Shown in pieces: positions 50,934 to 62,422 of a DNA stretch of 64,000 nucleotides. The DNA comes from Phylloscopus collybita (lineage: Eukaryota > Chordata > Aves > Passeriformes > Phylloscopidae). The translations under genes were made by a program, and so were the position numbers. The stretch spans positions 2,170,001 through 2,234,000 of the forward strand of contig JAJNNQ010000013.1 of the NCBI GenBank assembly GCA_027886175.1, in the 5' to 3' direction. Each line of letters starts with the position of its first letter. Position 1 is the stretch's first letter. The notes beneath the pieces were generated by a model. That model saw only the letters and a list, made by a program, of their open reading frames with translations. It had not been told where the DNA came from and ran no database searches.

Positions 50934-53506
50934 CTGTAAGAATGAAGGCTTCTGGTAAGAAAGTTTATAGTGCAATCTGAATTAATTTGTGCCCACAGTG
51001 TCATTATTCGTTTTCCCCAAACAGTTTAAGTGTAATTGTGTAGGAATTTGATATCTCTGTAAGGATATTACAAAGCAGTGCTTATACAGTTGGTGACTAC
51101 ATAGATTCAATTTTAATAAATTACATCTCTTCAAGCTTTTGCAAAACTACGAGTACGAAAGCAAGAGGTGACAAAGCAGCCAAGTGCTTTTGTATCTTCT
51201 GAAGGCTATTAAAATTCTCAGGGCTCAAAGGAGTTCAGATACCCTATCGCACAGGAAGCACACCCCGTGTTCAGTTTAACAGCTGCTCAGGGAAGAGCAA
51301 AACCTACTTCTGCTTCCTCTTTGCCAACATGCCACCAAGCTACAGCTCCTGCTGAGAAGGCAGAGAGGTTGCTTTAGTCCAGACAAGCAAGTTCAGATAC
51401 GTTTCTGCTTGTCAGCGTAGCTGTGTGCTTAACATGGAAATTTGTAACACGAGCTGTATGGCGCGGAGTTACACGCTTTTTTTCCTGCTGAAGACAAAAA
51501 GGGGTCAAGCACCAGGAGCTTCAGCTCATAAATTCATTTTGTTGGCCCTAGGGAACCTCGCTGGTAACAGCTGTAGCCTTAATGCAAATTTACAAAGTGA
51601 ACACTTATTCAGCTCGAAAAGCGTACGCACAACAGTTACCCTGATAGCAACAAATACTGCATCAGGTTAACGTCCTGTTGGTAGACAATTTCTGTAAATG
51701 GAATATTTCATAAAATCATAAATGGCAATGCTTCATTGAAATAACAGATTTAATTTGCTTCTCGAAACAACTATTCTTAAATCAGTCTGGCAACATGCAA
51801 GCAAACTAAGAAAAGCACCAGATTTCTTTTCAGTTTTTAAATCATTTTAAGGTTTAAGTCATCAAGAGATTGTCTGGGGTTTGTTTTTCTTCTTTTTTGA
51901 AGAGTCTTGATTTAAGACAGTGACACAGGAAAACTTCTAAAAAGCATCTTCAAGAGATCCTTATCTCATTGCAAAACATTCACTTTATGTATCTTGACAT
52001 AAAAACATCAAACCTTTTTCTTTTCCAAGCTCTCATCAGGAGCATTTTCATTTAAAATAAAATAAAAAATAAAAATAAGTGAAAAAATAATGCTTTAAAT
52101 TCAGACATTTAACGTCAACTACATTCAGCAGATACAACTCATGGTCAAGCTAAATGATTCTCTGTACATCAGTACTGCAAAAAGGGAGAGCAATTAGCAG
52201 TGTTACACCACACTCCATAGGAATTAATACTTTAAAAGCCAACTGATTTGATTTCTATTTAAAAAAAAAAACCCCAAACAAACAGGTATGAAAAATCTCC
52301 TTTGGTCATAAGTTCAGAGACAACTGTTTAGGTAAGTATGACGACAGCAGGAAAAAACACACCAATCAACTGGTCATAATATATAAGTGCAGGTGAAGAT
52401 ACAAATAAGATAATCCTTTTAATTGCAAAGCATGCCATACACCAACAGAAAACAGAGAATTTTTAGAATTCCAATATATTAATGCTCATCATATTGGTGT
52501 ACTTCAGTAGCTTCAAAAAAAGACCATGAATGTAAACATGCTTGGAGGCATCTTCTTAACATGTAAACATACATGTGCCAGATACTTACAGACTAAGGTT
52601 TGGCACATATGTGCTCACTTCACAACAAAACTACCAGAAAACGAGGCTCAAAAAGCACTTTCATCATTTTAAATGTGAGGTTTAAGTGTCTTAAATGGAG
52701 AAACACTTTTTTAGAAAGACTCAACTAAGATTCAGTTCATATTTTTCCACTAAATACTATCTTTCAAGATGATTTTGAAAAAAAATAACCATGATGCCTG
52801 CAGATTCATCCCTCTGGTACTCAGCAACTTCTAACAATGACAACTTCTGTCTTACATGCAATTCTGCAACAGAGAAAAGCTTTAAAACATTCTGCAAATA
52901 TTTTGGCTTGCACATGGAGACTGAGCAAACAGGTTTTTTATCACAGAAATTCAGAATCTTTGCTTGTTTCTAAGTAATGCAGAACCTTAAATACAGACTT
53001 AAGGATTTGAGTGACATCTGTAAGGCTTGACTTCATATTGTCAAACACTACAGATAGACAGACACATCTTTTCACAACTCTATGCTTCTGATTTAAGGAC
53101 TATCATTTTGTAACAGCAAGTGTTCAAATGCGCATAAAATTTAAAAGTACATAAATGCAAAACATTAACTCGTAACTTTTTTTCCTTCGAAGTTCCATTC
53201 TGACAAGTGAATTATCTGCACAAGTGTCTACTTGTCTTACAAGTATTTGAATGTACTATGCATTTAAAACTGATAATCACCATAGACCTGATAAAACTGG
53301 TAAAAGATCCTTAACTCACATACCTTCCTGTATACTCAAAGTATAGTATAGTTTCCTTTCTCCAATCCCACAGGGATATAAAATACCTTTGTAAGATTCC
53401 TCACAAAACCCTCCTATGGAGCTATAGACCCTTTCTATAGCTCTTTCTGCAGAAACGAGAATCCCCTCAAAAGAACACTTGACAAGACTGAGGCTCCAAA
53501 ACTCAC
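50934..53506 (-). other. AT-rich spacer, candidate intron of the unrecognised transcript
   Basis: Very AT-rich, with no credible reading frame. It begins with GTGAGT and ends with TTACAG on the minus strand, so it would be a GT-AG intron of about 2.6 kb if the two flanking exon-like segments are real. Otherwise it is simply intergenic DNA downstream of SOCS5. Confidence 0.25.
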
Positions 53507-53566
53507 CTGTCATGTAACCAAATTAGATTGGAATAATACAAGTGTACCTTTTTACATTGAATCCTA
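53507..53566 (-). other. Exon-like segment (60 bp) downstream of SOCS5
   Basis: On the minus strand a T-rich tract ending TTTAACAG (AG at 53568-53567) precedes it, and the donor ACAG|GTGAGT (GT at 53506-53505) follows it. The segment is 60 bp long and one of its three frames is open throughout. That frame leaves two bases (AG), which continue in phase into the long open frame of the terminal-exon-like segment at 50933. I do not recognise the encoded peptide. In AT-rich DNA such site pairs also arise by chance. Confidence 0.25.
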
Positions 53567-54857
53567 CTGTTAAATTAAAAAAAAATAATGTGGTTTGTGC
53601 ACCTCTTTAAGACACATTAAAGGGTTTCTAAATGAAACCAGAACGAGAAATACAAATGAGAAATCAACTATTTGCATTCTCCACCTACTAGTATTTTAAT
53701 GCCTTTAGAACTGAAAATGTATTCATTAAGAAGTACACTGCAACTGGAATAGTCAACACCCAAGTCCACCAAAATTTAAAAAGTGATTCATTTTAGCCTA
53801 ACCACACTAGCAAATTATTCTGTATATTTCAGTGAAGCAGAGCTTTAGAAAAATTGTAGAGAAATAGGTCATTCCTTTTTTGTGTGTTTTAGGGGAGCAA
53901 ATCTCTCCATTAAGATTATTTATACAAATGCAAGAGCAAACTTTCTGAGAGAAGGGTTTGGGGTTTTTATTTTTTTTTTTTTCCCAAAGATTCCACCACA
54001 TGATTAAAAATTAGATGAATGCGTATTCCTGACCACATTGACAATGTTTACAGCTAGTTCATGACAAGCAACTGCAACGGGTGTAAATGAAAAACAGGTC
54101 CCTACACCGGGACAAAGCTTGGTTGCAGGCTGACTGTATGACACTAATATTGAAAGCAAGAATTTCAGTAAACTCATCTGGCATTCAGATCCGACTGAGG
54201 GAACAGTGAGAACGACACAGTGAAGGTACACTTAGGTGCAATTTCATGCTGGTGACTTTTTCCTCTTTTTATGCTTAGAGCAGATTTTAAACCAAGAGTT
54301 GCATATCCAATGACACACACACAATTCAAAACTTAAGAGACCATTAGCACAGTTGTACACATAATTACATAAACTTAGTATTTACAGATTCTAAACAAAG
54401 TTCCATTTTAACAGTTGAAGTCTTTTAACACACGAAAAAAGATTATCTACTACAAAGAATGTGTAACGGGATCACAAACTTTCCACAAGCATATAAACAC
54501 GTTTTAAAGTGCTTTCTGGGTGCTTCAGATTAACCCCTCGCAGTATGAGCTTTTATGTAGTGCTGTTCCAGTCATTACAAAATTATTTGAATCATTCGTC
54601 TCCAGGTGCATTGTGAGTTCAGGAATAATGACGACACCATTGATGTAAAAGCTTTAGGCTCTACCAACATAAACGTATACATTACTTAGGTTCAGATGAA
54701 GTTGTCAAATACTTTGGTTTATCATAGCTTGGGATAAATATTTGATAGAACAAAAATTGCACCTCTCCACTCTTGAGTTTGTTTTTTTTTTTTTTTTAAC
54801 TAAAAAAATACCCCAACATAAATTGACAGTATTCTTTGGTAAAAACAGGACATTTGG
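53567..54857 (-). other. AT-rich SOCS5 3' flank
   Basis: The sequence between the proposed SOCS5 3' end and the exon-like segment at 53566. A T-rich tract near 53964-53982 contains AATAAA in the minus sense (53966-53971), a further but weaker candidate end for a longer SOCS5 3' UTR. No gene was recognised. Confidence 0.4.
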
Positions 54858-54877
54858 CCAGCTTGTGTGTACATCTA

Positions 54878-54883
54878 TTTATT
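54878..54883 (-). terminator. SOCS5: Candidate distal polyadenylation signal of SOCS5
   Basis: TTTATT on the plus strand reads AATAAA in the gene sense. On the minus strand a CA-rich segment follows within 10-15 bases, then a U-rich TGTCCTGTTTTT segment. This is the normal arrangement for a vertebrate cleavage site, which would fall near 54,855-54,868. Confidence 0.5.
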
Positions 54884-55348
54884 AAAATAGCCTAAAAGTG
54901 AACAAATGCCGCTGCTGTACTGTCAATTTACAGGAATAAACATTCCTCAGTGGGGAGTATCAAAATATTAACCTTAGCAGTTACCTATACAACAAGCTGA
55001 AACACCTTCAGCAACCATTACAGGGGATCAGTAATGTTTTAGAACACTTTTTGCTTAACATTTATCCTTTGCATTACAAAAACCTGTAAAATGCTCTATG
55101 CCTGCAGACAAGTCCATTACCTTGCAGTGACTACAGAAACGTTATTCAATGGTGTACACTGTCAAGTTGCTGTAACAAAAACCAGGAATATGGTGTGCTG
55201 ACCAATTAACACTCAACTGCACAGTACTTGTGCATTACCTATCCTAAATACTAAGAAAAGCCTATTAAAAATTCATTTAACTGCTACAAGTTACATGAAT
55301 ATATAAAAACAGAGCAGATATACAAGTATAACACTGAACATACTGTAC

Positions 55349-55354
55349 TTTATT
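55349..55354 (-). terminator. SOCS5: Candidate alternative polyadenylation signal of SOCS5
   Basis: AATAAA in the gene sense, about 1.36 kb after the stop codon, between the proximal signal at 55434 and the better distal signal at 54878. The evidence is the hexamer and its position only. Confidence 0.3.
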
Positions 55355-55433
55355 AGCACAAAAAGCCAGAACAAGGCACAGCAAGCAGAAAAATACATCA
55401 ATAGAAGGGTTAGTGTAGCATACAAGAATAACG

Positions 55434-55439
55434 TTTATT
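55434..55439 (-). terminator. SOCS5: Candidate proximal polyadenylation signal of SOCS5
   Basis: AATAAA in the gene sense, about 1.27 kb after the stop codon. A second AATAAA lies 85 bases farther on, at 55349-55354. Use of either would give a shorter SOCS5 3' UTR. No strong GU-rich element was identified next to it. Confidence 0.3.
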
Positions 55440-56709
55440 GTACTTGCAGCCAAAATGTTTCCTACCTCACTCAGGTCACTGCTGCAGAGAAGTAAGAAAT
55501 AGAATACTGTAGCAGCTGGTAAAGAAACTAGGGAGCACTCAGGATTGGTACAAAACATTAAACAGGGGTCAGGGCATTCCAACAAAATTTTAGTGCAAAG
55601 TATCTAAGACAGAACTACTTTAAGTTCCATCTCCAATTAAATAAGCAAACAGAAGTTAGAATCTTGTTTCTAAGTAATCTGTTGAAACTATCATCAGTGC
55701 ATATTACTTTAGAACATTTTTAAAAGCGCAGATGGAAAGTTATTTACAAATAAAGTGTACCAGTACCTTTGAAACCTGACATTTGTTTCAGATATGTCAG
55801 ATTCTGTACTCTGATTATAATAATTCAACCACTTGTCATGTTCTCCATAAAAATATCAGACAACTTTAAATAATTATACATTTTTTTCTTATCACTATTA
55901 CCTTCCATTGTAAGTTACTAGCAGTCAGGCCACCAAAATCTGTTTTGGAAAAAACCCACAACCTTATGTTTCACAGCAATAATCTAATTCTGTGTCCTGC
56001 CACAGAAGCAGCAATTCACACTGGAAGGTATTTTTAACTGTCTGAGACAGTATTACTTTTGCTAACAATGCCACTTAAATCTCCAAGTGTTTGTAACAGG
56101 ATTACAGTACTGAGCAGGCATATTCAAGTCTTAATGATTAGGAAACCTTATATACTGTGAAAAGCATAATTCATCTGTTAGCATCAAAGCACCATTACTT
56201 CTTAATGGACTGCTTCTAATGAACTGCTCTCCATTACAAGAAAATATTCACTAGTATTTGGAAACTTATTTGTGAGCTAAGTTATTACTTTGAGTAGAGG
56301 AAAGTTTTCAAGAGAATTTTAAAAAAATACTTCAAACATTAGCAAAAATGCCCCTCCAATAAAGCCTTTCTTTAACAGCATTACATGAATGCCCCATGGG
56401 AAATGCCTCGTAGTTTCTTCATCCAATTACTACAGCTATAAAAGGGAAACAAAATATTTAGAAATTAGCAAAAATATTTTCATTAGGCCTTAATGAAAAA
56501 CGTGCAGAATTGTGTCTGCTTATTGTTTCCAAGAGGCATCACAACTTAGTTTGATTAACAGCAGGCAGCATCTGACAGGATACTAACACTCAGCTTAAAT
56601 AGGATATTGCAGAAAAGCTAGACGTTGTCGGTGTGCTTGCTGCAGTTAAACTGTAATACACAAAAAAAAAAAAAAAAAGCATGTTCCAGAAGCTTATTCT
56701 GATTTCCAT

Positions 56710-58320
56710 TTACTTTGTTTTTATAGGTTCCCGCTCCAGCCATCGCACCCTGACTTTTTGTTTATAGTGATACTCCTTTAGAAAGTCTTGCAACATTGAG
56801 GGTAGGGGAAGGTCATCGATCCCATCGTACGTAGTGCACCTGCAGATCACTGCCCGGCAGATATACTGCAGACTAAAGGGGAAGGTCCTGTTCAGAGATA
56901 CAGTAAGCAATGGTTCAAAGAACATGCAAGAGCTGGGGTCTTTGTAGTGTTCCAGAAGCCCCGTAACGGTGGAGGAGTGGAACACACAGGGGTCGTGGGC
57001 ATCAAAGCTGAAGTTGTGGTTCCACTGCTCGATGCGTGCGTGCAGCGAGCGGTTGTAGCGGCGGAAGCTCACTGAGAAGAGGTAGTCCTCCTGCGCAGAA
57101 TCCCTGAGCAAAAAAGTGCCTTCGGGTTTACCCTCCAGAAGTGCTTCTGCTTCGTAGCGGTCCATGACGCCCCAGTAACACGGGTTACCTGTGATCTGGA
57201 GCAAGTCTGGCACGAGGCAGTGGATGTAATCGATCTGAGTATGGACTTTCCAAGCCCCCTGCCTGCTGATATGGCCGTGGCTCTCTCCTGACATCTGACG
57301 CTGCTTCTGCCGGCGCGACTGCAGGCAAAGCGTGGTTGTGTCCTCTTCCGAGTCACAGTTCCCTGGAGGTGTTACGGTTTTGTCCCCGGTCAGCTCGGTC
57401 ATACCAGGGGCTAACTTTGGTCCCAGTTTATACAACGGATTTACCTGTGCTGTAGCTTCAAAAGTGTGTATTTGGGCATTGGGAGGGGGATCAACCCCTT
57501 CTTCAATACTAAGTCTGCGTCTCTCTCTGAGCCTGTCTTCTTCATCTTCTGTGGAAACCAAGGAAGGATCAAATGTGTCAAAGAAAGTTGAATGAGGGCT
57601 CACAGGCGCTGTGTGTTGTTTAATCAGATGCCACTTCTGGGCCAGATCTGAGCCTGCAGGAAAAGGGCATTTCTCAAGCATTAGTTCAGAGAGATGGATC
57701 TTTCTTTTGTTAGAAAAGAGAGGTTTGGACTGTTTGCTGTAAGTTCTCATGGGAAAGCACAGCCCAACAGTATCTTGGAGACGCTGTCGCAGAGAACGGC
57801 TACCTACTGTCCTGCTGGACACTGCATCCATGTCATGGACTGAGCTCACCCCGTACCTTCTCTCCCTCCTCTGCAAACCACTTCGTGTTCTACCAAATCT
57901 TTTCTCAGTATCCAAGGAGCTCTGTGTTTTGGTAGAGCAGGAGTGCTTCTTCTTCCCGCCCCACGGAGCGTGCCGAGAATAAGAGTCCCTTCGAGCAAGC
58001 CTGGCTCCCGTGGTGACACACGAGTCATTCTCTTTCTCAATGCTTATTTCAACAATCTGAGGAATTTCTGTGACACAGTTTTGGTTCCGTCTTGCTGAAT
58101 TCTTTGAAGGACTTAAGCCTAATTGCAAAGCAATGTTTTCTCTCAAAGGGCTGCTGGGTTGTTCTTGAGTCAAGTCAGTTATCTGGATGGCTTTGTCTTT
58201 ACCAGATGAGCAATTATTGGAGTTCACAACTATACTCTCATTTTGGCTTCCACCCTCATGACTAAAGAGATTCTGGCACCTGTACTTGAAATTGTTCCAC
58301 ATCTTTCCCACTTTATCCAT
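56710..58320 (-). CDS. SOCS5: Suppressor of cytokine signalling 5, complete single-exon reading frame
   Basis: The 536-residue protein closely resembles vertebrate SOCS5 as I know it, with the same length as the human protein. The N-terminal region is long, and the conserved JAK-interaction segment described for this family falls at about residues 175-244. The SH2 domain (about 381-476) has the core FLLRDS, whose Arg406 is the expected phosphotyrosine-binding residue. The C-terminal SOCS box (about 480-528) has a BC-box (SLQYICRA, Leu484/Cys488) for Elongin B/C and an LPLP Cul5-box at 504-507. In the family this cytoplasmic adaptor directs ubiquitination and dampens IL-4, JAK1 and EGFR signalling. 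The start is supported by an in-frame TAA six bases upstream of the ATG and by a splice acceptor 12 bases upstream. The stop is TAA. No frameshift or missing key residue is seen. SOCS4 is the nearest paralogue, but the N-terminus ([15 protein letters not shown]) matches SOCS5. Confidence 0.98.
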   Translation of the reverse strand: MDKVGKMWNNFKYRCQNLFSHEGGSQNESIVVNSNNCSSGKDKAIQITDLTQEQPSSPLRENIALQLGLSPSKNSARRNQNCVTEIPQIVEISIEKENDSCVTTGARLARRDSYSRHAPWGGKKKHSCSTKTQSSLDTEKRFGRTRSGLQRRERRYGVSSVHDMDAVSSRTVGSRSLRQRLQDTVGLCFPMRTYSKQSKPLFSNKRKIHLSELMLEKCPFPAGSDLAQKWHLIKQHTAPVSPHSTFFDTFDPSLVSTEDEEDRLRERRRLSIEEGVDPPPNAQIHTFEATAQVNPLYKLGPKLAPGMTELTGDKTVTPPGNCDSEEDTTTLCLQSRRQKQRQMSGESHGHISRQGAWKVHTQIDYIHCLVPDLLQITGNPCYWGVMDRYEAEALLEGKPEGTFLLRDSAQEDYLFSVSFRRYNRSLHARIEQWNHNFSFDAHDPCVFHSSTVTGLLEHYKDPSSCMFFEPLLTVSLNRTFPFSLQYICRAVICRCTTYDGIDDLPLPSMLQDFLKEYHYKQKVRVRWLEREPIKTK

Positions 58321-58332
58321 GGATTATGTTAT
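58321..58332 (-). other. SOCS5: 5' UTR remnant and splice acceptor of the SOCS5 coding exon
   Basis: Read on the minus strand, a pyrimidine-rich stretch ending TTTAG (AG at 58334-58333) is followed by 12 bases and then the SOCS5 ATG. Those 12 bases contain an in-frame TAA, so no in-frame N-terminal extension from an upstream exon is possible. The layout fits the known SOCS5 structure, in which noncoding 5' exons are spliced to one coding exon. The exact junction is inferred from the AG and has no transcript support here. Confidence 0.75.
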
Positions 58333-60776
58333 CTAAATTCAAGAGGAGAAGAGATATTAAAAGAAAAATACAGTTTTAAGACATGAGGATACATCTTCAG
58401 CTATCAATTAAATTACAGACCCAAGAAGACTATTATTAACTGAATGAAATACATTTTAAAAAATGCCCTTGTCTTTGTAGGGTTACTTGGAAGCAAGATG
58501 CATCACGCCATTTTCTTATTTAGAAAAATATCCATATTTTTTAATATTTTCTAAATGAATATTTATGAAAAATCACCACAAATAAAGCGTTCCTTTTAAA
58601 TTTCATTTACAAGTAGGCCCTCTATTTTTCTCTAGGCATGTAGGTAGGTCTGCATACTTGTATTTGATGGATAGGAAATACACAGTCTAAAATTCTTCAT
58701 TTTAGGAAGAACTTTTTAGTCATATGTTAGGTATGACTGCCTGTGAAGCTTCCAGTAAGCAGCAGTAAAACAAATCCTGAGTAAGAACTGCTCAAGTCAC
58801 TCCAAATTAGGAGAGCAGTTAGGAAAATCCAACAAGTGCACTGCAAATGTCCAGATACACCATGTAAAAGCAAAAGCTCCAGCTGCAGACCACACAAATT
58901 CCAAGATACAGCTTTGCAAGATTAAAAAAATTAGCACAAAAATAGAAATTTAGGGGGGAAACAGCATCATTATTAGATGAGACAATGAGCGAAAGACAAT
59001 TTTAGACTTATAAAGTCTCTGATACTTTAATATAAGCCATATGAAACAGCTGAAAAAAAACCCCACCAACCAATGGTCTGGCTTTATTACTTAAGATATA
59101 AAGGAACGAAAGAGCCCAAGGAGCTTTTCTATCTTTAGTAAGAACACTTGAAAAGAAAGCAGCTCCACAGCAGAAACACGATGACAGTGAATCATGAAGA
59201 TACAGTAAAAAGATAAAAACATCAGCAGTGTGTATTCTGAAACTACATCTTTAGAAACTGAGTTTGATAATTGGAACAAGACTGCCAAAATTACAGGACT
59301 GCCCTAGGACAGAGAGAAACAGGCTAATTCTGTACTAAAAAAAGTAGGCAATGCCAAGCTAAATTAGATCTAATTAAGTTCTGAGAGAAGTGCTAAACTT
59401 AAAAGACTAAAATACGTCATCTTATTTAAATTAACTCTTTATGGAAACTGCTCTGTTCTTTGGAAACAGATTATTTTGCAGCAACACTCCTCTGTTGCTG
59501 CACTTCTTTTCTGTTCATAACTGGAGAGGAATCTGAAGCAGTGACTGAATGCACTGGGGCTCATGACATAAAGTGGATGACAAACAAGTAGGCAGTGCGC
59601 TGGTGATCCAGCCTACCAGTCCTTGTAACAGGAGCATAGCTGTAAGCCTACGACTTTCTAGCAGAATCCACTGAGACTGAGGAAGAGTCAGAGGCATAGC
59701 TTACATGAGAAATATGAAAGAGAGTGAATGTGTAACACCTGACTGTGATAAGAACAATAAACAAAAGCTTTCTTTCTCACTCTGTCATCAGACAATCCAG
59801 CAAACCCAGTGAGCCAGGTATCCCACCGCACTAAATAAGACCTTGAGAATTGAGTGTGGATGAGGGAGGTGGGGAGAAGGGGGAAATCAGGCCTTCAGTC
59901 TCTGAAGGGTACTGGTACAGGCTACCTACAACACAGTGCTAAGGACAATCTGCACAGCACCCACGTGGGTATTAAGGAGGGAGACGCTTGCAGAGCAATG
60001 TTACACATAGAAGATGCTACACAGTTCCATGTATACATAAAGACTGCAAGCAAATAAGCAAAGAATGTTTTCCTGATTAAAATTAAAAAAAAAAATCCTA
60101 AAATTGTTTTTCTTTCTGGAGTTGTCTGGATCAAGCTGGGGAAACTCTAGGAGCAGTAGAACTACTAAAGTCAGAGCACATACAGATTTGCAGGAAGCAT
60201 CCAACACGTATCGTGTCAATGATCATAGCTGTTTGTGGTGTCACAGAATATCCATGCTGACCAGGAGGGAGCACATGTTTGCTGGCTGCCAGCCTGTCAA
60301 CACAATATATGTAAGGTTGACTTCTACACTTTTGTCTCAAGTTTTAAGTTTTTTATCCTCTTCCTAGTCAGAGAGATGTTTAACATTTTTTGGGAAGAGA
60401 AAAGAATGAGATACTATATAAACTCCATTCTTTTGGCTAGTCAGGCTAGAAAATGTACACATTTTTGTGACAATGAAGTGGAATTACTTTTCTAACCAAA
60501 CAATCATGTGGTATTCAGTGGTGTCTTTTATTCTGAAATTGCTCTTTATTGCTCACTCTTTGCACTACTAGTCTAAAACATCTTAAGACTGTTAGGTGGA
60601 AAGTTCTCTACACGTGCCCAGAAAGCTTCAAGAACAAATAAAAATAAAAACCAACAAAACACCCCACCCACAACCTTCCCAGCATACTGGCTTAACAGAC
60701 TGTACTTTTCAAAAGTTAAATTTATAAAGTTAAGTACTTTTTGTCACACTCAAGAGAATAAAGATACCTTTCTTAC

Positions 60777-60868
60777 CCAGAAAAGCAAATGGGCCACTGT
60801 GTCCTGTCTTGAGAATATACCTCAACATGAACTTGCCAGATTCCTTCTTTGACTTGTGGACATGATTA
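60777..60868 (-). other. SOCS5: Candidate noncoding 5' exon of SOCS5 (92 bp)
   Basis: On the minus strand a strong acceptor (TTTTTGCTTTTCCCTTTGTAG, with the AG at 60870-60869) precedes the segment, and a donor G|GTAAGA (GT at 60776-60775) follows it. It lies about 2.4 kb upstream of the SOCS5 coding-exon acceptor on the same strand. It contains two ATGs. The first opens a 13-codon ORF that closes within the segment. The second stays open to the donor and, if spliced to 58332, would overlap the SOCS5 start codon in another frame. It has no transcript support and could be a pseudo-exon. Confidence 0.4.
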
Positions 60869-62322
60869 CTACAAAGGGAAAAGCAAAAATTTTTGTTAAT
60901 AGTCAGAATATCTTTTCATTTAGACATTTACTGCTAGTCACTGACATCAAAGGGACATTTTACTATTTATTTCTGAAATGTGTCCGTGGAACTGTCCGCT
61001 CTTTATATATTTTTAATACATATTAACATAAACAAAAAGCTTCACAGAACTTGTTTTTTTTTATACATTAACAACATTTGTCAAGTACAGTCATGGGGAG
61101 GACTCTGAAATAAAACTTTTGACAACCAAGAGCAAAGCCAGAGTATCTGGATCATGAAAGTGCCAGGCACAATGGGGATAATCAAGCTTATCAAATGGTT
61201 TCCCCACATTTTGGTCTCCAGTCCAAAACAGTGGTTCCTAAGTTGTGGCTGGCAGTGCTGTCAGATCACCACATACTGTCTCTCCTCCTTGTTTCCAGCT
61301 GCTACATCACATCAAAAGGCAGCTAAAAATACACACTTTTCTAATATTACTTTTCCAGGTAAGCAACTGCTGTACTCTCCACAAGGATGTTACATGATTG
61401 TGAAGCAAGAGCAATATGAACCATGGTTCTAAAAATGGGAAAGTGGAATACAAGACAAGTTCTTTATTAAAAGAGTAGGTCAGCACTTCCCTAAAATAAT
61501 CATCATTGTTTTTCAGAAATCCAAGAGGAGTTGAGGGATTTAAGAAGCTCACACCACTGTCAGAAATCTAACAGTAACAGAACAGAGGAGAATAATTTGC
61601 TTCTCCATGCTAGATCCAAGCCCAGGAAAGCAGTAAGAGTTCACAGAAAATATTGAGAACTTGTATTTAAATTTAAGCTTTACATACAGAACAGGAAAAA
61701 ATATATTGAAATGTGATGCACATGTACTTCAGTGAAAAGCTACAGGGTTGAGCAATCACTAGGTGGATATTGACAGTTAATATTCCTAGGTAGAAACTCC
61801 AGAGCACTGACAGAAAAGTCCAAGTATTACGAGTTTCCATTCACCACTGGAAGCACTAAAATTGCTGAAACATTTTTAAAGCATTATTGCTATTGAGATT
61901 CCATTAAAGTAACCTTTTCAGAGAGCAACAGAGTGACCAAGTATTTATACCAGATGAAGATCAAAGCATAAGTACAGTTCTTCTGCAACTGTAACATTTG
62001 CTCTCATTTCTTTTGTTCTTCATTATGTTCCTAGCAAGTCTACAAACACAAGACAGTCAAACCTATTATAGTTGGTTCAGTGCAAGGCCTGAACAGAGCA
62101 AATACAAGGAAAAATTGCTAGAAGTAAGGGCTATCCAACTTTAAACAAGACCTTACTTGAAACATTGGCTCATTCAGCCCTCTGAAGTTCGTCTTCATTC
62201 CAAATAAAACCAGTGATGCTGTTTTACTGGGCACAGGTGGCAAAGGGGCTGCATGCTAGCCATTTTAACTCATGAAAAACACAAAAAACCCACATGGATG
62301 CTTACCCTGAAGTGTCACACTT

Positions 62323-62333
62323 AATATATATAT

Positions 62334-62370
<37 letters not shown>

Positions 62371-62422
62371 TTATATATATATAATATATATTATATATTA
62401 ATATATATAGCTTTATATATAT
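62323..62422. repeat. (TA)n-rich microsatellite in the SOCS5 intron
   Basis: About 100 bp made almost entirely of TA, broken by a few TTATATT and CTTTATA units. Likely hypervariable in length. Confidence 0.9.

Larger units (their letters stand above)
54858..56709 (-). other. SOCS5: Probable SOCS5 3' UTR
   Basis: The sequence after the SOCS5 stop is AT-rich and has no long reading frame in the sense direction. Sense-strand AATAAA signals lie at 55434-55439, 55349-55354 and 54878-54883. The last is the best end point, because a U-rich stretch follows about 35-45 bases downstream. That would make the 3' UTR about 1.85 kb, similar to what I recall for mammalian SOCS5. An A-tract of 18 bases on the plus strand (about 56661-56678) lies just after the stop. 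The real end could be nearer or farther, since it is inferred from signals only. Confidence 0.6.

Noticed and set aside
57069..57356. 95-codon and other frames inside SOCS5
   Set aside because: Shadow frames of the SOCS5 coding sequence.
62290..62335. Possible second SOCS5 5' exon next to a GTAAGC donor (GT near 62304)
   Set aside because: The only nearby acceptor would leave an exon of about 14 bases beside the TA repeat, which is not credible.
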